Below are positions 46,136-56,295 of a stretch of 64,000 nt of DNA, in pieces (within the stretch, counting starts at the first letter, position 1; every line of letters starts with the position of its first letter). Made by a program: the position numbers and the translations under genes. The notes under the pieces are model-generated. The model saw only the letters and a program-made list of their open reading frames with translations. It searched no databases and was not told the origin of the DNA. This DNA is from Aquibacillus kalidii. Its GTDB lineage: Bacteria; Bacillota; Bacilli; Bacillales; Amphibacillaceae. The stretch spans positions 248,001 through 312,000 of the forward strand of contig NZ_JACLZI010000036.1 in NCBI RefSeq assembly GCF_014280935.1, written 5' to 3'.

Positions 46136-46462
46136 CTAATCTAGTTCTTTTAGAGATTCAATTAACTTAAATAATTCTTCATCATTCTGATTAGTAAATT
46201 GTACTTTTATTAATTCTAATAGTTCCTTACGCTTCTCAAACTTCTCATAAAGCTTAAGCTTGGATTCATAATCCTCTAACATAGCTTCCGTTCGTTTAAT
46301 ATTGTCGTAGACCGCTTGTCTTGACACTTCAAACGACTCCGAAATTTCCCCTAAAGATAAGTCCTCTAGATAATACATTTCCATATAATTTTGCTGTTTA
46401 GGGGTTAATAGTTCCTGGTAAAAATCGAACAGAAAATTAATTCGAGTTGTTTTTTCTAACAA
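46136..46462 (-). CDS. ylxM: SRP-associated helix-turn-helix protein YlxM (UPF0122)
   Basis: Small protein encoded with ftsY and ffh, thought to modulate SRP activity. About 108 residues: [20 protein letters not shown], then an HTH resembling sigma-70 region 4 ([20 protein letters not shown]). TTG at 46462 is eight bases from GAGGGG and matches the family start. The GTG three codons upstream abuts that site. Confidence 0.92.
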   Translation of the reverse strand: MLEKTTRINFLFDFYQELLTPKQQNYMEMYYLEDLSLGEISESFEVSRQAVYDNIKRTEAMLEDYESKLKLYEKFEKRKELLELIKVQFTNQNDEELFKLIESLKELD

Positions 46463-46537
46463 CGCAAGCACCCCTCGTTAAGTAAAATACCTTTACACCA
46501 AAAAATATTAACGAACTCAAAGCTATATGTCAAGGAT

Positions 46538-47536
46538 TTACTCTTTATTTTCTTCTATCAAGTCAGCAAACAGGCCATAAACAAACGCACTAGCGTCAAA
46601 GGCTTGTAAGTCTGTAACCTTCTCGCCAAGACCAACAAACTTAACTGGTATTTGTAATTCATTTCTTATTGCAAGTACAATACCACCTTTAGCGGTACCA
46701 TCCAGTTTGGTTAATACAATTCCAGATACATCTGTAGACTCGGAGAATGTTTTAGCTTGACTCATTGCATTTTGACCTGTAGTTGCATCTAAGACAAGTA
46801 ATACTTCATGAGGTGCTCCAGGGACTTCTCGCTCAATAACCCGTTTTACTTTTGATAATTCGTTCATCAGGTTGACTTTATTTTGAAGACGTCCAGCTGT
46901 ATCACAAAGTAAAACATCTGCATTTCGTGACTTTGCAGCTTGTACACCATCATAGATAACAGCAGCCGGATCACTTCCCGCACTATGCTTTACTACCTCA
47001 ACACCAACCCTTTCTCCCCATACCTCTAATTGCTCAATAGCACCAGCACGGAAAGTATCACCTGCAGCAAGTACTACATTTTTGCCTTCAGATTTTAGCT
47101 TATGAGCCAATTTCCCAATCGTTGTTGTTTTACCAACGCCATTAACACCAACAAATAATACAATTGATAACTCTCCATCGTTTAATTGTAGTTCCTCAAC
47201 AGAACTGTCTTCATCACCATAATAGATATCCACTAATTTTTCTGAGATTACTTCTTTAACCTTCGCTGAATCTTTAATGTTTTGTCGCTTAACTTCCATT
47301 TTTAATTCATCGATAAGGTCCATAACTGTTGAGACACCAACATCGGCTGAGATTAGGATTTCCTCCAAATCTTCAAAAAAATCTTCATCTACTTTACGGT
47401 ATTTTGCTACAAGGTCGTTAATTTTACTTGAGAAGGAGCCTCTTGTTTTCGAGAGTCCTTCTTTATACTTATCAGAAACTTCTTCTGTTTCAGTATTACC
47501 GGTAAATTTTTCCTTCAACTTTTTAAAAAAGCTCAT
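46538..47536 (-). CDS. ftsY: Signal recognition particle receptor FtsY
   Basis: Membrane-associated SRP receptor GTPase. The 332-residue protein has a short charged A-like N terminus and an NG domain with GVNGVGKTTTIGKLA, AGDTFRAGAIEQL, DTAGRLQNK and TKLDGTAKGG. It lies between smc and ylxM-ffh. Confidence 0.97.
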   Translation of the reverse strand: MSFFKKLKEKFTGNTETEEVSDKYKEGLSKTRGSFSSKINDLVAKYRKVDEDFFEDLEEILISADVGVSTVMDLIDELKMEVKRQNIKDSAKVKEVISEKLVDIYYGDEDSSVEELQLNDGELSIVLFVGVNGVGKTTTIGKLAHKLKSEGKNVVLAAGDTFRAGAIEQLEVWGERVGVEVVKHSAGSDPAAVIYDGVQAAKSRNADVLLCDTAGRLQNKVNLMNELSKVKRVIEREVPGAPHEVLLVLDATTGQNAMSQAKTFSESTDVSGIVLTKLDGTAKGGIVLAIRNELQIPVKFVGLGEKVTDLQAFDASAFVYGLFADLIEENKE

Positions 47537-47553
47537 CTAATCTTCCTCTCTGT

Positions 47554-50500
47554 CTATGACTTAACTAATTCAGGTGTATCTTCTAGCTTAACTGATACCA
47601 GACGTGATACCCCAGATTCTTGCATGGTGACACCATACAGAACATCAGCCTCTTCCATCGTTCCTTTTCTGTGTGTAATAACTATAAATTGGGTATTTTC
47701 ACTGTATTCTTTCAAATACTTAGCAAAGCGACTAACGTTGGCCTCATCTAAAGCAGCCTCTACTTCATCCAAAATACAGAAAGGTACAGGTCTTATCCGT
47801 AAAATAGCGAATAACAAAGCGATGGCTGTTAATGCCCTCTCTCCACCTGACAGTAAGCCTAAATGTTGCAGTTTCTTTCCTGGAGGCTGGGCAATAATAT
47901 CTACACCTGTTTCCAAAATATTAGTTGGGTCAGTAAGTTTTAGTTCTGCACGGCCTCCCCCAAATAATTGTTGGAATACAATGGTAAACTCTTCTTTGAT
48001 TTGATGAAAAGTTGATTCGAATCTTCTTTTCATTTCTTCATCCATTTCAGATATAACACCATAGAGGGTATCTTTTGCCTGTACTAAATCTGTTTGTTGT
48101 TCTGTTAAGAATTGATATCTCTCTTCTATTCGATCATATTCATCAATTGCCCCAATATTTACTGTACCGAGTTCATCGATCGACCGTTTAATTAACTTCA
48201 CATCACGCTTAGCCTCTTCGATATTTGAAGCTTTTTCGTAATCCTGCTGCGCTTTCTCGAACGTGATCAAATACTCCATTTGCAAATGATTCAACCGATT
48301 CTCTAAATCAACATCTAATCGATTGGCTTTTACTTCTTTATCTTGGAGGGCTTGAATTAATGACTGATATTGACGATTTCTCTCTTTAAGCTCCCTTTCC
48401 GCATCATTAATTAACTGGGTACGATTAGCTCTATCTTGTCTTCTTGATTGAATAAGGGTTGTTGTTTTGTTCTTTTGTACTTCTTTTTCTTTTAGTTTCT
48501 CCTCAATCTCTTCTTCAGTCTCTCCACTTTTATGGAAGTCTAAAAGCTGCTTTAATTGCTGTGCGTTCTCTTCTGAAGCTTGTCTTGCCTCTACTAACTG
48601 CATGTTAATTTGTTGTGTTTTTTCCTTTTGATTCCGAACTTGAGCTTCTTGCTCAGCTAATGTTACTTGTAAACGATGATAGTCATCTTGAAGTTCCTCT
48701 TGATTCTGTTTCCATTCTGACTGTTGCAAACTCAAATTGTCTATTGTGGACTGTATTTCAGACAATCTTGTTGTTAATTGACTAAGTTCGACACTGAGTT
48801 CCTTGTCACGATCCTGTAAACTTGCAACATCCGCTTCATATTGTGATTTATCTTGATCATATAGCTTTAAATTATCATTCAAATGATTAATACGAATTTC
48901 TTTCTCAGATAACTTAGATTGAAGTTGTTGTGTTTTTTGTTGTTGCGTACTTATCGTAACTCGTAAACTCTCTATGTTTGTTTCCTGTTGATCAATTAAT
49001 TGTTTATGCTGTTTAACCGTTTTTTCGAATTCAAGTGCTCGTTCCTCATATTGAGCAAGCTTCTCTGTGATTTCCTGTAAATCTTTATCCCGTGTAAATA
49101 AAGATTGGTTTGTTTTCTTTTGAGCTCCACCAGTCATAGAACCACCAGGATTAACTACATCACCATCTAGTGTTACTATTCGAAAACGCCGCGCGAGGCG
49201 ATTAGCAATTTCGTTTGCATCTTTTAGTGTTTTTGCAAAAACAACATTACCCAACAAAGACTTAATTATATTTTCGTAGGCATTGTTATAGGTTACTAAA
49301 TCTGCTCCAACTCCAACAAATCCAGGATGATTGGCAACAGATGACAGTAAATCATTAGGGATAAACTTCGCTTTAATTGCAGTCATAGGTAAAAATGTAG
49401 CTCTTCCCTTTTTCATTTGTTTCAACCAATTAATAGCATGTCTTGCAGCAGGTTCATCTTTGACTACAATATGCTGTGCTTGGCCACCTAGAGCCGTTTC
49501 GACTGCTGTGATATAGTCAGTTGGAACATTTACAAGTTCAATTACTGCACCATGAATATCTTTAATTTGGTTTTCTTCTCGGGCTTTAAGTATTTCCTTA
49601 ACCCCTTGGAAAAAGCCTTGAAAGTCCTCTTTCATTTCTTCTAACATTTCTTTTTTAGACTTTAGCTTTTCGATATATTGATAACCCTGATATAACTTTG
49701 TTTGAAGTTCCTGATATTTATGTTTATTTTGATCTATTGACTTCTTAAGATCCATTAATTCAGTCTCTGACTTCCTAGTTTCCCCTTGACGCTCATTAAG
49801 TCCAACTTTTAATTCTGATATTTCTTGTTCAATTGTATTTCTCTCGTCAATTAAACCTTGAAATTTACCATCTTGAGAGCTCTTTTTGGTTCCTATTTGG
49901 TTTACTTGCTTTTCTATTGATTGTCTTTCATTACGCTTTGCTGCTTGTTCATTAAGCAGTTCGATGTACTCACTTTTCATTTCCTCAATTTGTTCTTCAA
50001 TATTTTCCTTGCTAGTGCTCAGCTGATCAGATAGTTGCTGAACTCGCTTTTTTGTGGAATTTCTAAGATCAACGTACTTCGTCAAATTTTCGATTTCAAC
50101 CTGATATTCATTATCAAACTTATTAACCTTTGCGTCTAATGTATTACTTTCCATTTCTAGCTTCTCTTTATTGGACTCAAAGTGTGAAAATCGCTCGTTA
50201 ATAAGTTTTTTATTACCTTCTAGATTTTCTAGTTCTTTTGTTAAAACAAGTAAAGTTTCTTGTAGATCCTCAATTGACTCGTCTATTGCCTGAATCTCGG
50301 AACGTTCGTTTTCCAAACTTGCTTCCTTTTGTTGCATTTTTGTTTTTAGCTGCATCTCTTGCTGTTTTTCAACATCTATTTCTTGTAATAGATTATTCCA
50401 TTGTCCATGTAATTGCTCAATTTCAGCAATTAATAAAGAGATTTCTTTTTCTTTTAATTGATCCTTTTTCACCAAAAATTCTTTAGCAACGGTTGCTTGT

Positions 50501-51120
50501 TCTTTTAGAGGCTCTAATTGATTCTCAATCTCGTAGATAATATCCTCTACACGGTTCAAGTTTTCTTGTGTTTCGGCCAATTTATATTCAGCTTTTTTCT
50601 TACGGTTTTTATATTTCAATACACCTGCAGCTTCCTCAAAAATCGTCCTTCGTTCTTCGGATTTTGAGCTAAGTATTTCTTCAACTTTACCTTGACTAAT
50701 AATGGAGAAGGCCTCTCTTCCTAAGCCTGAATCCATAAATAATTCTATAATATCTTTTAGTCTGCATGTCTGTTTATTGATTAAGAACTCACTTTCACCT
50801 GATCTATATACACGTCTAGTGACACTTACTTCATCGTAATCGATTGGTAATCTATGGTCGGCATTGTCAAGTGTTAAAGTTACTTCTGCGACATTCAAAG
50901 CCTTCCTTGAGTCACTTCCTTGAAAGATAATATCCTCCATTTTGGATCCTCTTAAGGATTTAGCTGATTGTTCACCCAACACCCAACGAATCGCATCTGT
51001 AATGTTACTCTTCCCACTACCATTTGGTCCAACAACTGCAGTCACACCGGGTACGAACTCCACTGAAATCCGTTCCGCAAACGACTTAAAACCAACTGTA
51101 TCTATCCTCTTTAGGAACAT
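47554..51120 (-). CDS. smc: Chromosome partition protein Smc
   Basis: Condensin ATPase that organises and segregates the chromosome with ScpA/ScpB. The 1188-residue protein has the N-terminal head with Walker A GPNGSGKSN (residues 31-39), two long coiled coils, a hinge around residues 500-670 (rich in Gly, VNPGGSMTGGAQKK), and the C-terminal head with signature LSGGERALTAIALLFAI and Walker B FCILDEVEAALDEANV. ATG 51120 follows AGGAGA at seven bases. Upstream in-frame residues are not supported. Confidence 0.96.
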   Translation of the reverse strand: MFLKRIDTVGFKSFAERISVEFVPGVTAVVGPNGSGKSNITDAIRWVLGEQSAKSLRGSKMEDIIFQGSDSRKALNVAEVTLTLDNADHRLPIDYDEVSVTRRVYRSGESEFLINKQTCRLKDIIELFMDSGLGREAFSIISQGKVEEILSSKSEERRTIFEEAAGVLKYKNRKKKAEYKLAETQENLNRVEDIIYEIENQLEPLKEQATVAKEFLVKKDQLKEKEISLLIAEIEQLHGQWNNLLQEIDVEKQQEMQLKTKMQQKEASLENERSEIQAIDESIEDLQETLLVLTKELENLEGNKKLINERFSHFESNKEKLEMESNTLDAKVNKFDNEYQVEIENLTKYVDLRNSTKKRVQQLSDQLSTSKENIEEQIEEMKSEYIELLNEQAAKRNERQSIEKQVNQIGTKKSSQDGKFQGLIDERNTIEQEISELKVGLNERQGETRKSETELMDLKKSIDQNKHKYQELQTKLYQGYQYIEKLKSKKEMLEEMKEDFQGFFQGVKEILKAREENQIKDIHGAVIELVNVPTDYITAVETALGGQAQHIVVKDEPAARHAINWLKQMKKGRATFLPMTAIKAKFIPNDLLSSVANHPGFVGVGADLVTYNNAYENIIKSLLGNVVFAKTLKDANEIANRLARRFRIVTLDGDVVNPGGSMTGGAQKKTNQSLFTRDKDLQEITEKLAQYEERALEFEKTVKQHKQLIDQQETNIESLRVTISTQQQKTQQLQSKLSEKEIRINHLNDNLKLYDQDKSQYEADVASLQDRDKELSVELSQLTTRLSEIQSTIDNLSLQQSEWKQNQEELQDDYHRLQVTLAEQEAQVRNQKEKTQQINMQLVEARQASEENAQQLKQLLDFHKSGETEEEIEEKLKEKEVQKNKTTTLIQSRRQDRANRTQLINDAERELKERNRQYQSLIQALQDKEVKANRLDVDLENRLNHLQMEYLITFEKAQQDYEKASNIEEAKRDVKLIKRSIDELGTVNIGAIDEYDRIEERYQFLTEQQTDLVQAKDTLYGVISEMDEEMKRRFESTFHQIKEEFTIVFQQLFGGGRAELKLTDPTNILETGVDIIAQPPGKKLQHLGLLSGGERALTAIALLFAILRIRPVPFCILDEVEAALDEANVSRFAKYLKEYSENTQFIVITHRKGTMEEADVLYGVTMQESGVSRLVSVKLEDTPELVKS

Positions 51121-51331
51121 ACTCATTTCTCCTATATATATAGTAAAATACAAAAACCCTTAGTTTCTTGTCCATTAATTACTTACTAACTGGCTTATGT
51201 ACGCTATAATTAAATTAATTCATTAATAATTTCAACAATATAATTTTGCTTTTCAACTTATTTATTTTATCATAAAGGAAAGGGACATAGAAGGTTTCCT
51301 TTACTATAAATTACTGGGAGTGTTAATACAT

Positions 51332-51562
51332 ATGAATTTAAACGAACCCTCTAAAGAAAATCTTGCTTTTATAATTAACGAAATGGCAAGCTTGCTTCAA
51401 GTAGTTAACAGATCTATTTTAGATCCAGAAGATTATAATATAGAAAAATATGAAGAACTAAAGTCCTTATATGATTTGTTAAAACAAAAAGGACAATTGA
51501 GTGTCGCTGAAATTCAAGCATTTGTACAAGAACTAGCTGCCTATCGAATTAAAAAGAATTAA
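51332..51562 (+). CDS. DUF1128 family protein (YfkK-like)
   Basis: A 76-residue acidic, helical, soluble protein resembling B. subtilis YfkK: MASLLQVVNRSILDPEDYN and IQAFVQELAAYRIKKN fit the DUF1128 pattern. The function is unknown. ATG 51332 follows GGGAGTG. A GTG four codons upstream overlaps that site. It is one of only two plus-strand genes here and lies convergent with rnc, divergent from smc. In B. subtilis yfkK lies elsewhere. Confidence 0.85.
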   Translation: MNLNEPSKENLAFIINEMASLLQVVNRSILDPEDYNIEKYEELKSLYDLLKQKGQLSVAEIQAFVQELAAYRIKKN

Positions 51563-51650
51563 CTGGAAGTACTATTTCAGTGAAATTCCAGTTAAGGGAT
51601 AGGATAAAGGAACCGGGCTGATTAGATTAGTTGTTAACGCATGGAAGACA

Positions 51651-51678
51651 AAAAAACACCATAGATGTGGTGTTTTTT
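51651..51678. terminator. Bidirectional terminator between DUF1128 gene and rnc
   Basis: Near-perfect 11-bp stem AAAAAACACCA/TGGTGTTTTTT with a 6-base loop and T runs on both strands. It is placed to end both the plus-strand DUF1128 transcript and the minus-strand rnc transcript. A second hairpin (51561-51593) follows the DUF1128 stop but lacks a T run. Confidence 0.82.
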
Positions 51679-51690
51679 TCGATCAATCCA

Positions 51691-52377
51691 TTATTTCTTC
51701 TCAATATCATCTAAGGCTTTCTTCGCAGCACGTTGCTCAGCTTCCTTTTTAGTTCGTCCGCTGCCAATCCCAACAATTGTTCCATTGATCAATACATGTG
51801 CAACAAATTCACGGTTATGCGCCGGCCCTTTTTCTTCTGCAATATGGTAATCCACCATATTATTTTTGTCGCGTTGCACTACTTCTTGCAATTGACTCTT
51901 ATAATCCATCGCATGGGAAAAAGCACCTACATTAATTTTTGGATAAACATGCTGTTCTAGAAAAGTAATAACCTCTTTATACCCTCTGTCTAAATACAGA
52001 GCACCAATAAAGGATTCGAATACATCTGCTAAAAGAGCAGGTCTATTTCTTCCACCAGTCATCTCCTCACCTTTGCCCAAAAGGATATATTCGCTAAATT
52101 TTAAATCGTTAGCAAAGTTTACTAAGGAAGGTTCACATACGATTGCTGCTCGAAGCTTCGTTAACTCTCCTTCTGCCATTTTAGGATATTCACGATACAA
52201 GTACTGAGAAATGCCTAATTCCAAAACTGCATCCCCTAAAAATTCTAGCCGTTCGTTGTCCTCAAATTCTTTTTTTCGATGCTCATTCACATAAGATGAA
52301 TGGGTGAATGCTTGCATTAATAACTGCTGATCATTGAAATGGATATTTAATTTTTCTTGTAACAATTGAAAATTCAT
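51691..52377 (-). CDS. rnc: Ribonuclease III
   Basis: Cleaves double-stranded RNA in rRNA and mRNA processing. The 228-residue protein has the signature [19 protein letters not shown], the second catalytic segment [17 protein letters not shown], and a C-terminal dsRNA-binding domain ending [20 protein letters not shown] terminator separates it from downstream genes, and a candidate promoter precedes it. Confidence 0.96.
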   Translation of the reverse strand: MNFQLLQEKLNIHFNDQQLLMQAFTHSSYVNEHRKKEFEDNERLEFLGDAVLELGISQYLYREYPKMAEGELTKLRAAIVCEPSLVNFANDLKFSEYILLGKGEEMTGGRNRPALLADVFESFIGALYLDRGYKEVITFLEQHVYPKINVGAFSHAMDYKSQLQEVVQRDKNNMVDYHIAEEKGPAHNREFVAHVLINGTIVGIGSGRTKKEAEQRAAKKALDDIEKK

Positions 52378-52418
52378 TGTTTTTCCACCTACTTAATATA
52401 CAAACTCTAATATATGGA

Positions 52419-52446
52419 GAAAGTCTCGCAGCTAAGCGAGACTTTC
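52419..52446 (-). terminator. Hairpin after acpP, possible terminator
   Basis: Perfect 11-bp stem GAAAGTCTCGC/GCGAGACTTTC with a 6-base loop, 125 bases past acpP and 40 before rnc. The tail is only weakly T-rich (TCTCC), so it may attenuate rather than fully stop transcription into rnc. Confidence 0.5.
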
Positions 52447-52479
52447 CTCTAATTATACTATTCATTTTGCTTGGTTCAT

Positions 52480-52508
52480 AGTATAAGTCAACTAGGATTT
52501 ATAAGCAA
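52480..52508 (-). promoter_or_regulatory. Candidate sigma-A promoter for rnc
   Basis: TTGCTT at 52508-52503, a 17-base spacer, and TATACT at 52485-52480. It lies upstream of the hairpin at 52419-52446, so a transcript would have to pass that hairpin. Confidence 0.4.
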
Positions 52509-52570
52509 ACATCTAAAAACCCTAGTTATCAAGTAAATTACATGTTTATGAATAATCTATAATTAAAAAA

Positions 52571-52804
52571 TTATTTACTACCTTCTATGTAATTTACCGC
52601 ATCACCAACAGTTGCAATTTTTTCAGCATCTTCGTCAGCAATTTCCATATCAAACTCATCCTCAAGCTCCATAACAAGCTCTACTACATCTAGTGAGTCT
52701 GCTTCTAAATCATCTTTAAAAGAAGCTTCCATCGTTACTTTAGATTCTTCTACATCAAGACGATCAACAACAATCTTCTTTACGCGATCAAAAGTTTCAG
52801 CCAT
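52571..52804 (-). CDS. acpP: Acyl carrier protein
   Basis: Carries growing acyl chains on a phosphopantetheine arm. The 77-residue, very acidic protein has the attachment serine in [23 protein letters not shown] 52804 follows GGGGGTG by seven bases; the upstream ATG lies too near it. It is the last gene of the fapR-plsX-fabD-fabG-acpP unit. Confidence 0.97.
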   Translation of the reverse strand: MAETFDRVKKIVVDRLDVEESKVTMEASFKDDLEADSLDVVELVMELEDEFDMEIADEDAEKIATVGDAVNYIEGSK

Positions 52805-52924
52805 GCAATTCACCCCCTTTCAAAGTTTGAGTAATACACCACTCTACTATCTTACCTTAATTAACTTAAGCAATTATCCAGACATTATGCCTGTCAAATA
52901 TACTAACTTACGAATAGCTATAAG

Positions 52925-53665
52925 TTACATTACCATTCCACCATCGACATGAATGGTCTGTCCGGTAACATAATTAGCATCTTCAGAAGCAAGGAATCTT
53001 ACTACTTTAGCTACATCCTCAGCTTTTCCTAGTTTAGCGAGTGGAATCAGGTTTAGCATACCTGCTTTCTGTTCATCTGTTAACTCATCCGTCATATCTG
53101 TCTCAATAAACCCAGGAGCAATAGCATTTACTAATATATTTCTAGTCGCAAGTTCCTTTGCTGTCGTTTTGGTTAATCCAATCACACCTGCTTTTGCAGC
53201 CACATAGTTAGCTTGACCAGGATTACCACTAACACCCACAACAGAAGCAATATTAATGATTCGACCATTTTTTTGTTTCATCATTTGTCTAGTAACAGCT
53301 TTCGTACATAAAAAGACACCTTTTAAATTCGTTTGAATTACTTCATCAAACTCTTCCACTTTCATCCTCATCAATAAGTTATCTCTCGTAATTCCAGCAT
53401 TATTTACTAAAATATCAAGACTTCCAAACTCTTCGATAACAGATTTCGTCATTTCTTTTACTTCTGACTCCTGTGAGACATTGGCTTTTATTTTAATAGC
53501 CTCTGCTCCAAGTCCTTTAATTTCTTCTACTACCTCTTGCGCTTTAGCTTCACTTCCTGAATAGTTAACAGCAACTTTAGCTCCTTGTTTAGCTAACTCT
53601 AGCGCAATAGCCTTCCCTATTCCTCGTGAAGCACCTGTAACAAGCGCCACTTTTCCTGCCAACAT
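52925..53665 (-). CDS. fabG: 3-oxoacyl-ACP reductase FabG
   Basis: NADPH-dependent first reduction of the fatty acid elongation cycle. The 246-residue SDR protein has the nucleotide motif [17 protein letters not shown], the catalytic tyrosine/lysine in [13 protein letters not shown] and [13 protein letters not shown]. It overlaps the fabD stop by one base. Confidence 0.96.
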   Translation of the reverse strand: MLAGKVALVTGASRGIGKAIALELAKQGAKVAVNYSGSEAKAQEVVEEIKGLGAEAIKIKANVSQESEVKEMTKSVIEEFGSLDILVNNAGITRDNLLMRMKVEEFDEVIQTNLKGVFLCTKAVTRQMMKQKNGRIINIASVVGVSGNPGQANYVAAKAGVIGLTKTTAKELATRNILVNAIAPGFIETDMTDELTDEQKAGMLNLIPLAKLGKAEDVAKVVRFLASEDANYVTGQTIHVDGGMVM

Positions 53666-54612
53666 TAGGATTCCTCCTTATACCACTCTAAAAACGTTTG
53701 TAATGACTCTGGGTCCTGGATATTAAAAGTTTTCATTCTACGATTTACTTTCTTTATCAGACCAGCTAATACTTTCCCATTTCCAACTTCCACAATCGCA
53801 TCTAATTCATGCTCTAGTAGTTGATTAATTGTTTCCTCGAATCGAACCGGAGAATATAACTGTTTAACTAATAAATCTCTAATCTCTTCTTTGGCAATCG
53901 CCTGTTCTGCTGTTACGTTTGCATATACAGGTATTGTAGCATCGTCAATAGATATTTCTTGTAACGCTTGTGCAAAATTATCAGCAGCTGGCTTCATCAG
54001 TCTAGAATGAAAGGGCCCACTGACGTTCAATGGAATAACACGCTTTGCACCAGCCTCTTTTAATTGTTCAACAGATTGTTCAATCCCACTTTTTGTTCCA
54101 GAAATAACTACTTGTCCAGGACAATTCAAATTTGCCACATCAACAACTTGCTCAGCGCTCTCTTCAATTTTAGTTAGTACTTCAGAAATTGTATCACTTG
54201 CTAGCCCCAAAACAGCAGCCATTGCCCCTTGCCCTTTCGGGTATGCTTGTTCCATTAATTGTCCTCTTGTTCGAACAAGTGGTAAAGCTTGATCAATTGT
54301 CAAGGCTCCCGCTGCTACCAATGCACTATACTCTCCTAAACTATGGCCAGCTGTCATAACAGGATTAATTCCATTGTCTTTTAACAGCTTAGAAAGCGCA
54401 GAACTAGAAAGTAGCAATGCTGGTTGGGCATTTTCGGTATTGGTCAGTTCTTCTTCTGGCCCTTCAAACATTAACGTTGACAAAGAATAACCTAGTTGTT
54501 GGTCAGCATCATCATACATTTTTTGGACTTCTGGAAATTGATCATATAGTTCTTTCCCCATTCCCACTGACTGAGAACCTTGTCCAGGGAAGACAAAAGC
54601 AACTCTCTTCAT
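53665..54612 (-). CDS. fabD: Malonyl-CoA:ACP transacylase FabD
   Basis: Loads malonyl groups onto ACP. The 315-residue protein starts [17 protein letters not shown] and has the nucleophile serine in [16 protein letters not shown], an active-site arginine in [11 protein letters not shown] and the histidine in [10 protein letters not shown]. It follows plsX by one base. Confidence 0.96.
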   Translation of the reverse strand: MKRVAFVFPGQGSQSVGMGKELYDQFPEVQKMYDDADQQLGYSLSTLMFEGPEEELTNTENAQPALLLSSSALSKLLKDNGINPVMTAGHSLGEYSALVAAGALTIDQALPLVRTRGQLMEQAYPKGQGAMAAVLGLASDTISEVLTKIEESAEQVVDVANLNCPGQVVISGTKSGIEQSVEQLKEAGAKRVIPLNVSGPFHSRLMKPAADNFAQALQEISIDDATIPVYANVTAEQAIAKEEIRDLLVKQLYSPVRFEETINQLLEHELDAIVEVGNGKVLAGLIKKVNRRMKTFNIQDPESLQTFLEWYKEES

Positions 54613-54613
54613 T

Positions 54614-55618
54614 TTATTCCTCCTCTGTCTCTAACTCAATTGCTGTCATTGTTTCTTGGATCGTACTAGTCACTTGGTTTTCAACCATATGACATGCTTG
54701 TTTTATCGCACTGTATATTGCACGTGAATTAGATGATCCGTGTGCTTTTATAACTGGTGCAGCCAATCCAAATAAACCTGCACCACCATATTCAGAATAG
54801 TCTAGTTGATTTTTCAACCCTCTAAGCTCCGTTTTCACAAGGCTTGCAGCAAGCTTTGTTTTAAGATTGGACATAAAAGCGTCTTTCATCATAGAAAACA
54901 TCGTTAGAGCAGTGCCCTCAATTGTTTTTAACGCAATATTCCCACTAAAACCATCAGTGACAACAACATCCGCGACTCCATCCAATAAATCTCGTGCTTC
55001 TACGTTGCCTATAAAGTTGATAGGTGCCTGTTGTAACAGGTTAAAGGCTTTTTTCGTTAAATCATTACCTTTTCCGTCCTCTGTTCCAACGTTCAATAAT
55101 CCTACTTTTGGAGACGCAACACCACGTACTTTTTCGGTATAAATTGATCCCATAATTCCGTATTGTAATAAGTGTTGTGGTTTTGCATCCACATTTGCTC
55201 CTACATCTAATAGTAAGAAACCTTTTCCGTCCTGTGTTGGTAGCGTGGGACTTAATGCGGGACGGTCTATCCCTTTAATTCTCCCTATAATAAAGAGACC
55301 AGCACTCATCAAGGCACCTGTGTTTCCAGCTGAAATACAGGCGTCTGCTCGCTGTTCTTTTACTTCGTTTGCCATTAGTACAAGGGATGCATCTTTTTTT
55401 CTTCTAACCGCTTTTACTGGCTCATCATTTCCTGTAATAACTTCTGTAGTATGTAAAACCTTAATATTACTTTGATCAGATAAGTATGGCACTATTTTAT
55501 CTTTATCTCCAATTAAGGTAATTTCTATATTAGGTATATTTTTCGCTGCTTCCACTGCACCAAGCACTATTTCTTTCGGAGCATGATCCCCACCCATAGC
55601 ATCAATAGCTATTCTCAT
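54614..55618 (-). CDS. plsX: Phosphate acyltransferase PlsX
   Basis: Makes acyl-phosphate from acyl-ACP for phospholipid synthesis. The 334-residue protein starts [20 protein letters not shown] and has [31 protein letters not shown] and [20 protein letters not shown] 55618 follows AAAGGAG. The in-frame extension upstream runs back into the end of fapR and is not coding. Confidence 0.96.
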   Translation of the reverse strand: MRIAIDAMGGDHAPKEIVLGAVEAAKNIPNIEITLIGDKDKIVPYLSDQSNIKVLHTTEVITGNDEPVKAVRRKKDASLVLMANEVKEQRADACISAGNTGALMSAGLFIIGRIKGIDRPALSPTLPTQDGKGFLLLDVGANVDAKPQHLLQYGIMGSIYTEKVRGVASPKVGLLNVGTEDGKGNDLTKKAFNLLQQAPINFIGNVEARDLLDGVADVVVTDGFSGNIALKTIEGTALTMFSMMKDAFMSNLKTKLAASLVKTELRGLKNQLDYSEYGGAGLFGLAAPVIKAHGSSNSRAIYSAIKQACHMVENQVTSTIQETMTAIELETEEE

Positions 55619-55631
55619 CAGAAAATCTCCT

Positions 55632-56195
55632 TTATTTATCATTTGAACGATACATTGTAAATGTACCAGAAAAAACCATTTCATTTTCAACAAAACTATC
55701 AACGTGGACAGTTGTTGTACCCTTTATTTCAGCATTATCTACCTTTGCCTTGGCAATTACTCGCTCACCTTGATTGACCTGTCTAGTAAATTTAATTTCT
55801 GCTCTTTTAGTTAAAGCAAGCTCTTCATCAATTACTGCGACAGCCAATGAGTTAGCCTGCGCAAATAAATGGTGTCCTCGCGCAATATTATTTCTAGAAA
55901 AAACATGTTCTCTTTTAATGTCCAATATCGAAATAGCACGATTATCTAATTCTAAATCAATTATTTCCCCTATTACCTCATCAATTGGCAATGCTTTTAC
56001 AGTCTCATTCCATTGTGAAGTTGCAACGTACTTTATTCTTTCCCTCAATTCGGGAATAGACATTTCCATACGATCTAAACGAATGGTTTGAATACTTACT
56101 TCAAACCTTTTAGCAAGCTCTTCATCCGTTATAAAAGGCATTTTTTCAATTGTTTCTTTTAAAAGTTGTTGCCTATCCTTTTTATTTCTTCTCAT
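55632..56195 (-). CDS. fapR: Lipid biosynthesis repressor FapR
   Basis: Represses fatty acid and phospholipid genes and is released by malonyl-CoA. The 187-residue protein has an N-terminal DeoR-like HTH ([20 protein letters not shown]) and a C-terminal hotdog domain that binds malonyl-CoA ([20 protein letters not shown]). AGAAGGTG precedes the ATG. It heads its own operon behind a FapR operator, so it is autoregulated. Confidence 0.96.
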   Translation of the reverse strand: MRRNKKDRQQLLKETIEKMPFITDEELAKRFEVSIQTIRLDRMEMSIPELRERIKYVATSQWNETVKALPIDEVIGEIIDLELDNRAISILDIKREHVFSRNNIARGHHLFAQANSLAVAVIDEELALTKRAEIKFTRQVNQGERVIAKAKVDNAEIKGTTTVHVDSFVENEMVFSGTFTMYRSNDK

Positions 56196-56238
56196 TTTTT
56201 ACACCTTCTACTAAGAACTATCACATTCATTACAACTT

Positions 56239-56257
56239 ATTAAGACTAGGTACTAAT
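56239..56257 (-). promoter_or_regulatory. FapR operator of the fapR operon
   Basis: ATTAGTACCTAGTCTTAAT on the minus strand matches the described FapR box at essentially every position. It lies 4-22 bases downstream of the -10 and covers the predicted transcription start, so bound FapR would block initiation. The repressor gene is the next gene. Confidence 0.92.
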
Positions 56258-56260
56258 AGT

Positions 56261-56289
56261 AATATATAATACCAATAATAATTATGCAA
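56261..56289 (-). promoter_or_regulatory. Sigma-A promoter of fapR-plsX-fabD-fabG-acpP
   Basis: TTGCAT at 56289-56284, a 17-base spacer, and TATATT at 56266-56261, just past the recG stop. The FapR operator begins three bases beyond the -10. Confidence 0.77.
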
Positions 56290-56295
56290 GTAATT

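Noticed and set aside
51561-51593. AACTGGAA/TTCCAGTT hairpin as the terminator of the DUF1128 gene
   Set aside because: It has no T run afterwards. The better terminator for this gene is the bidirectional one at 51651-51678.
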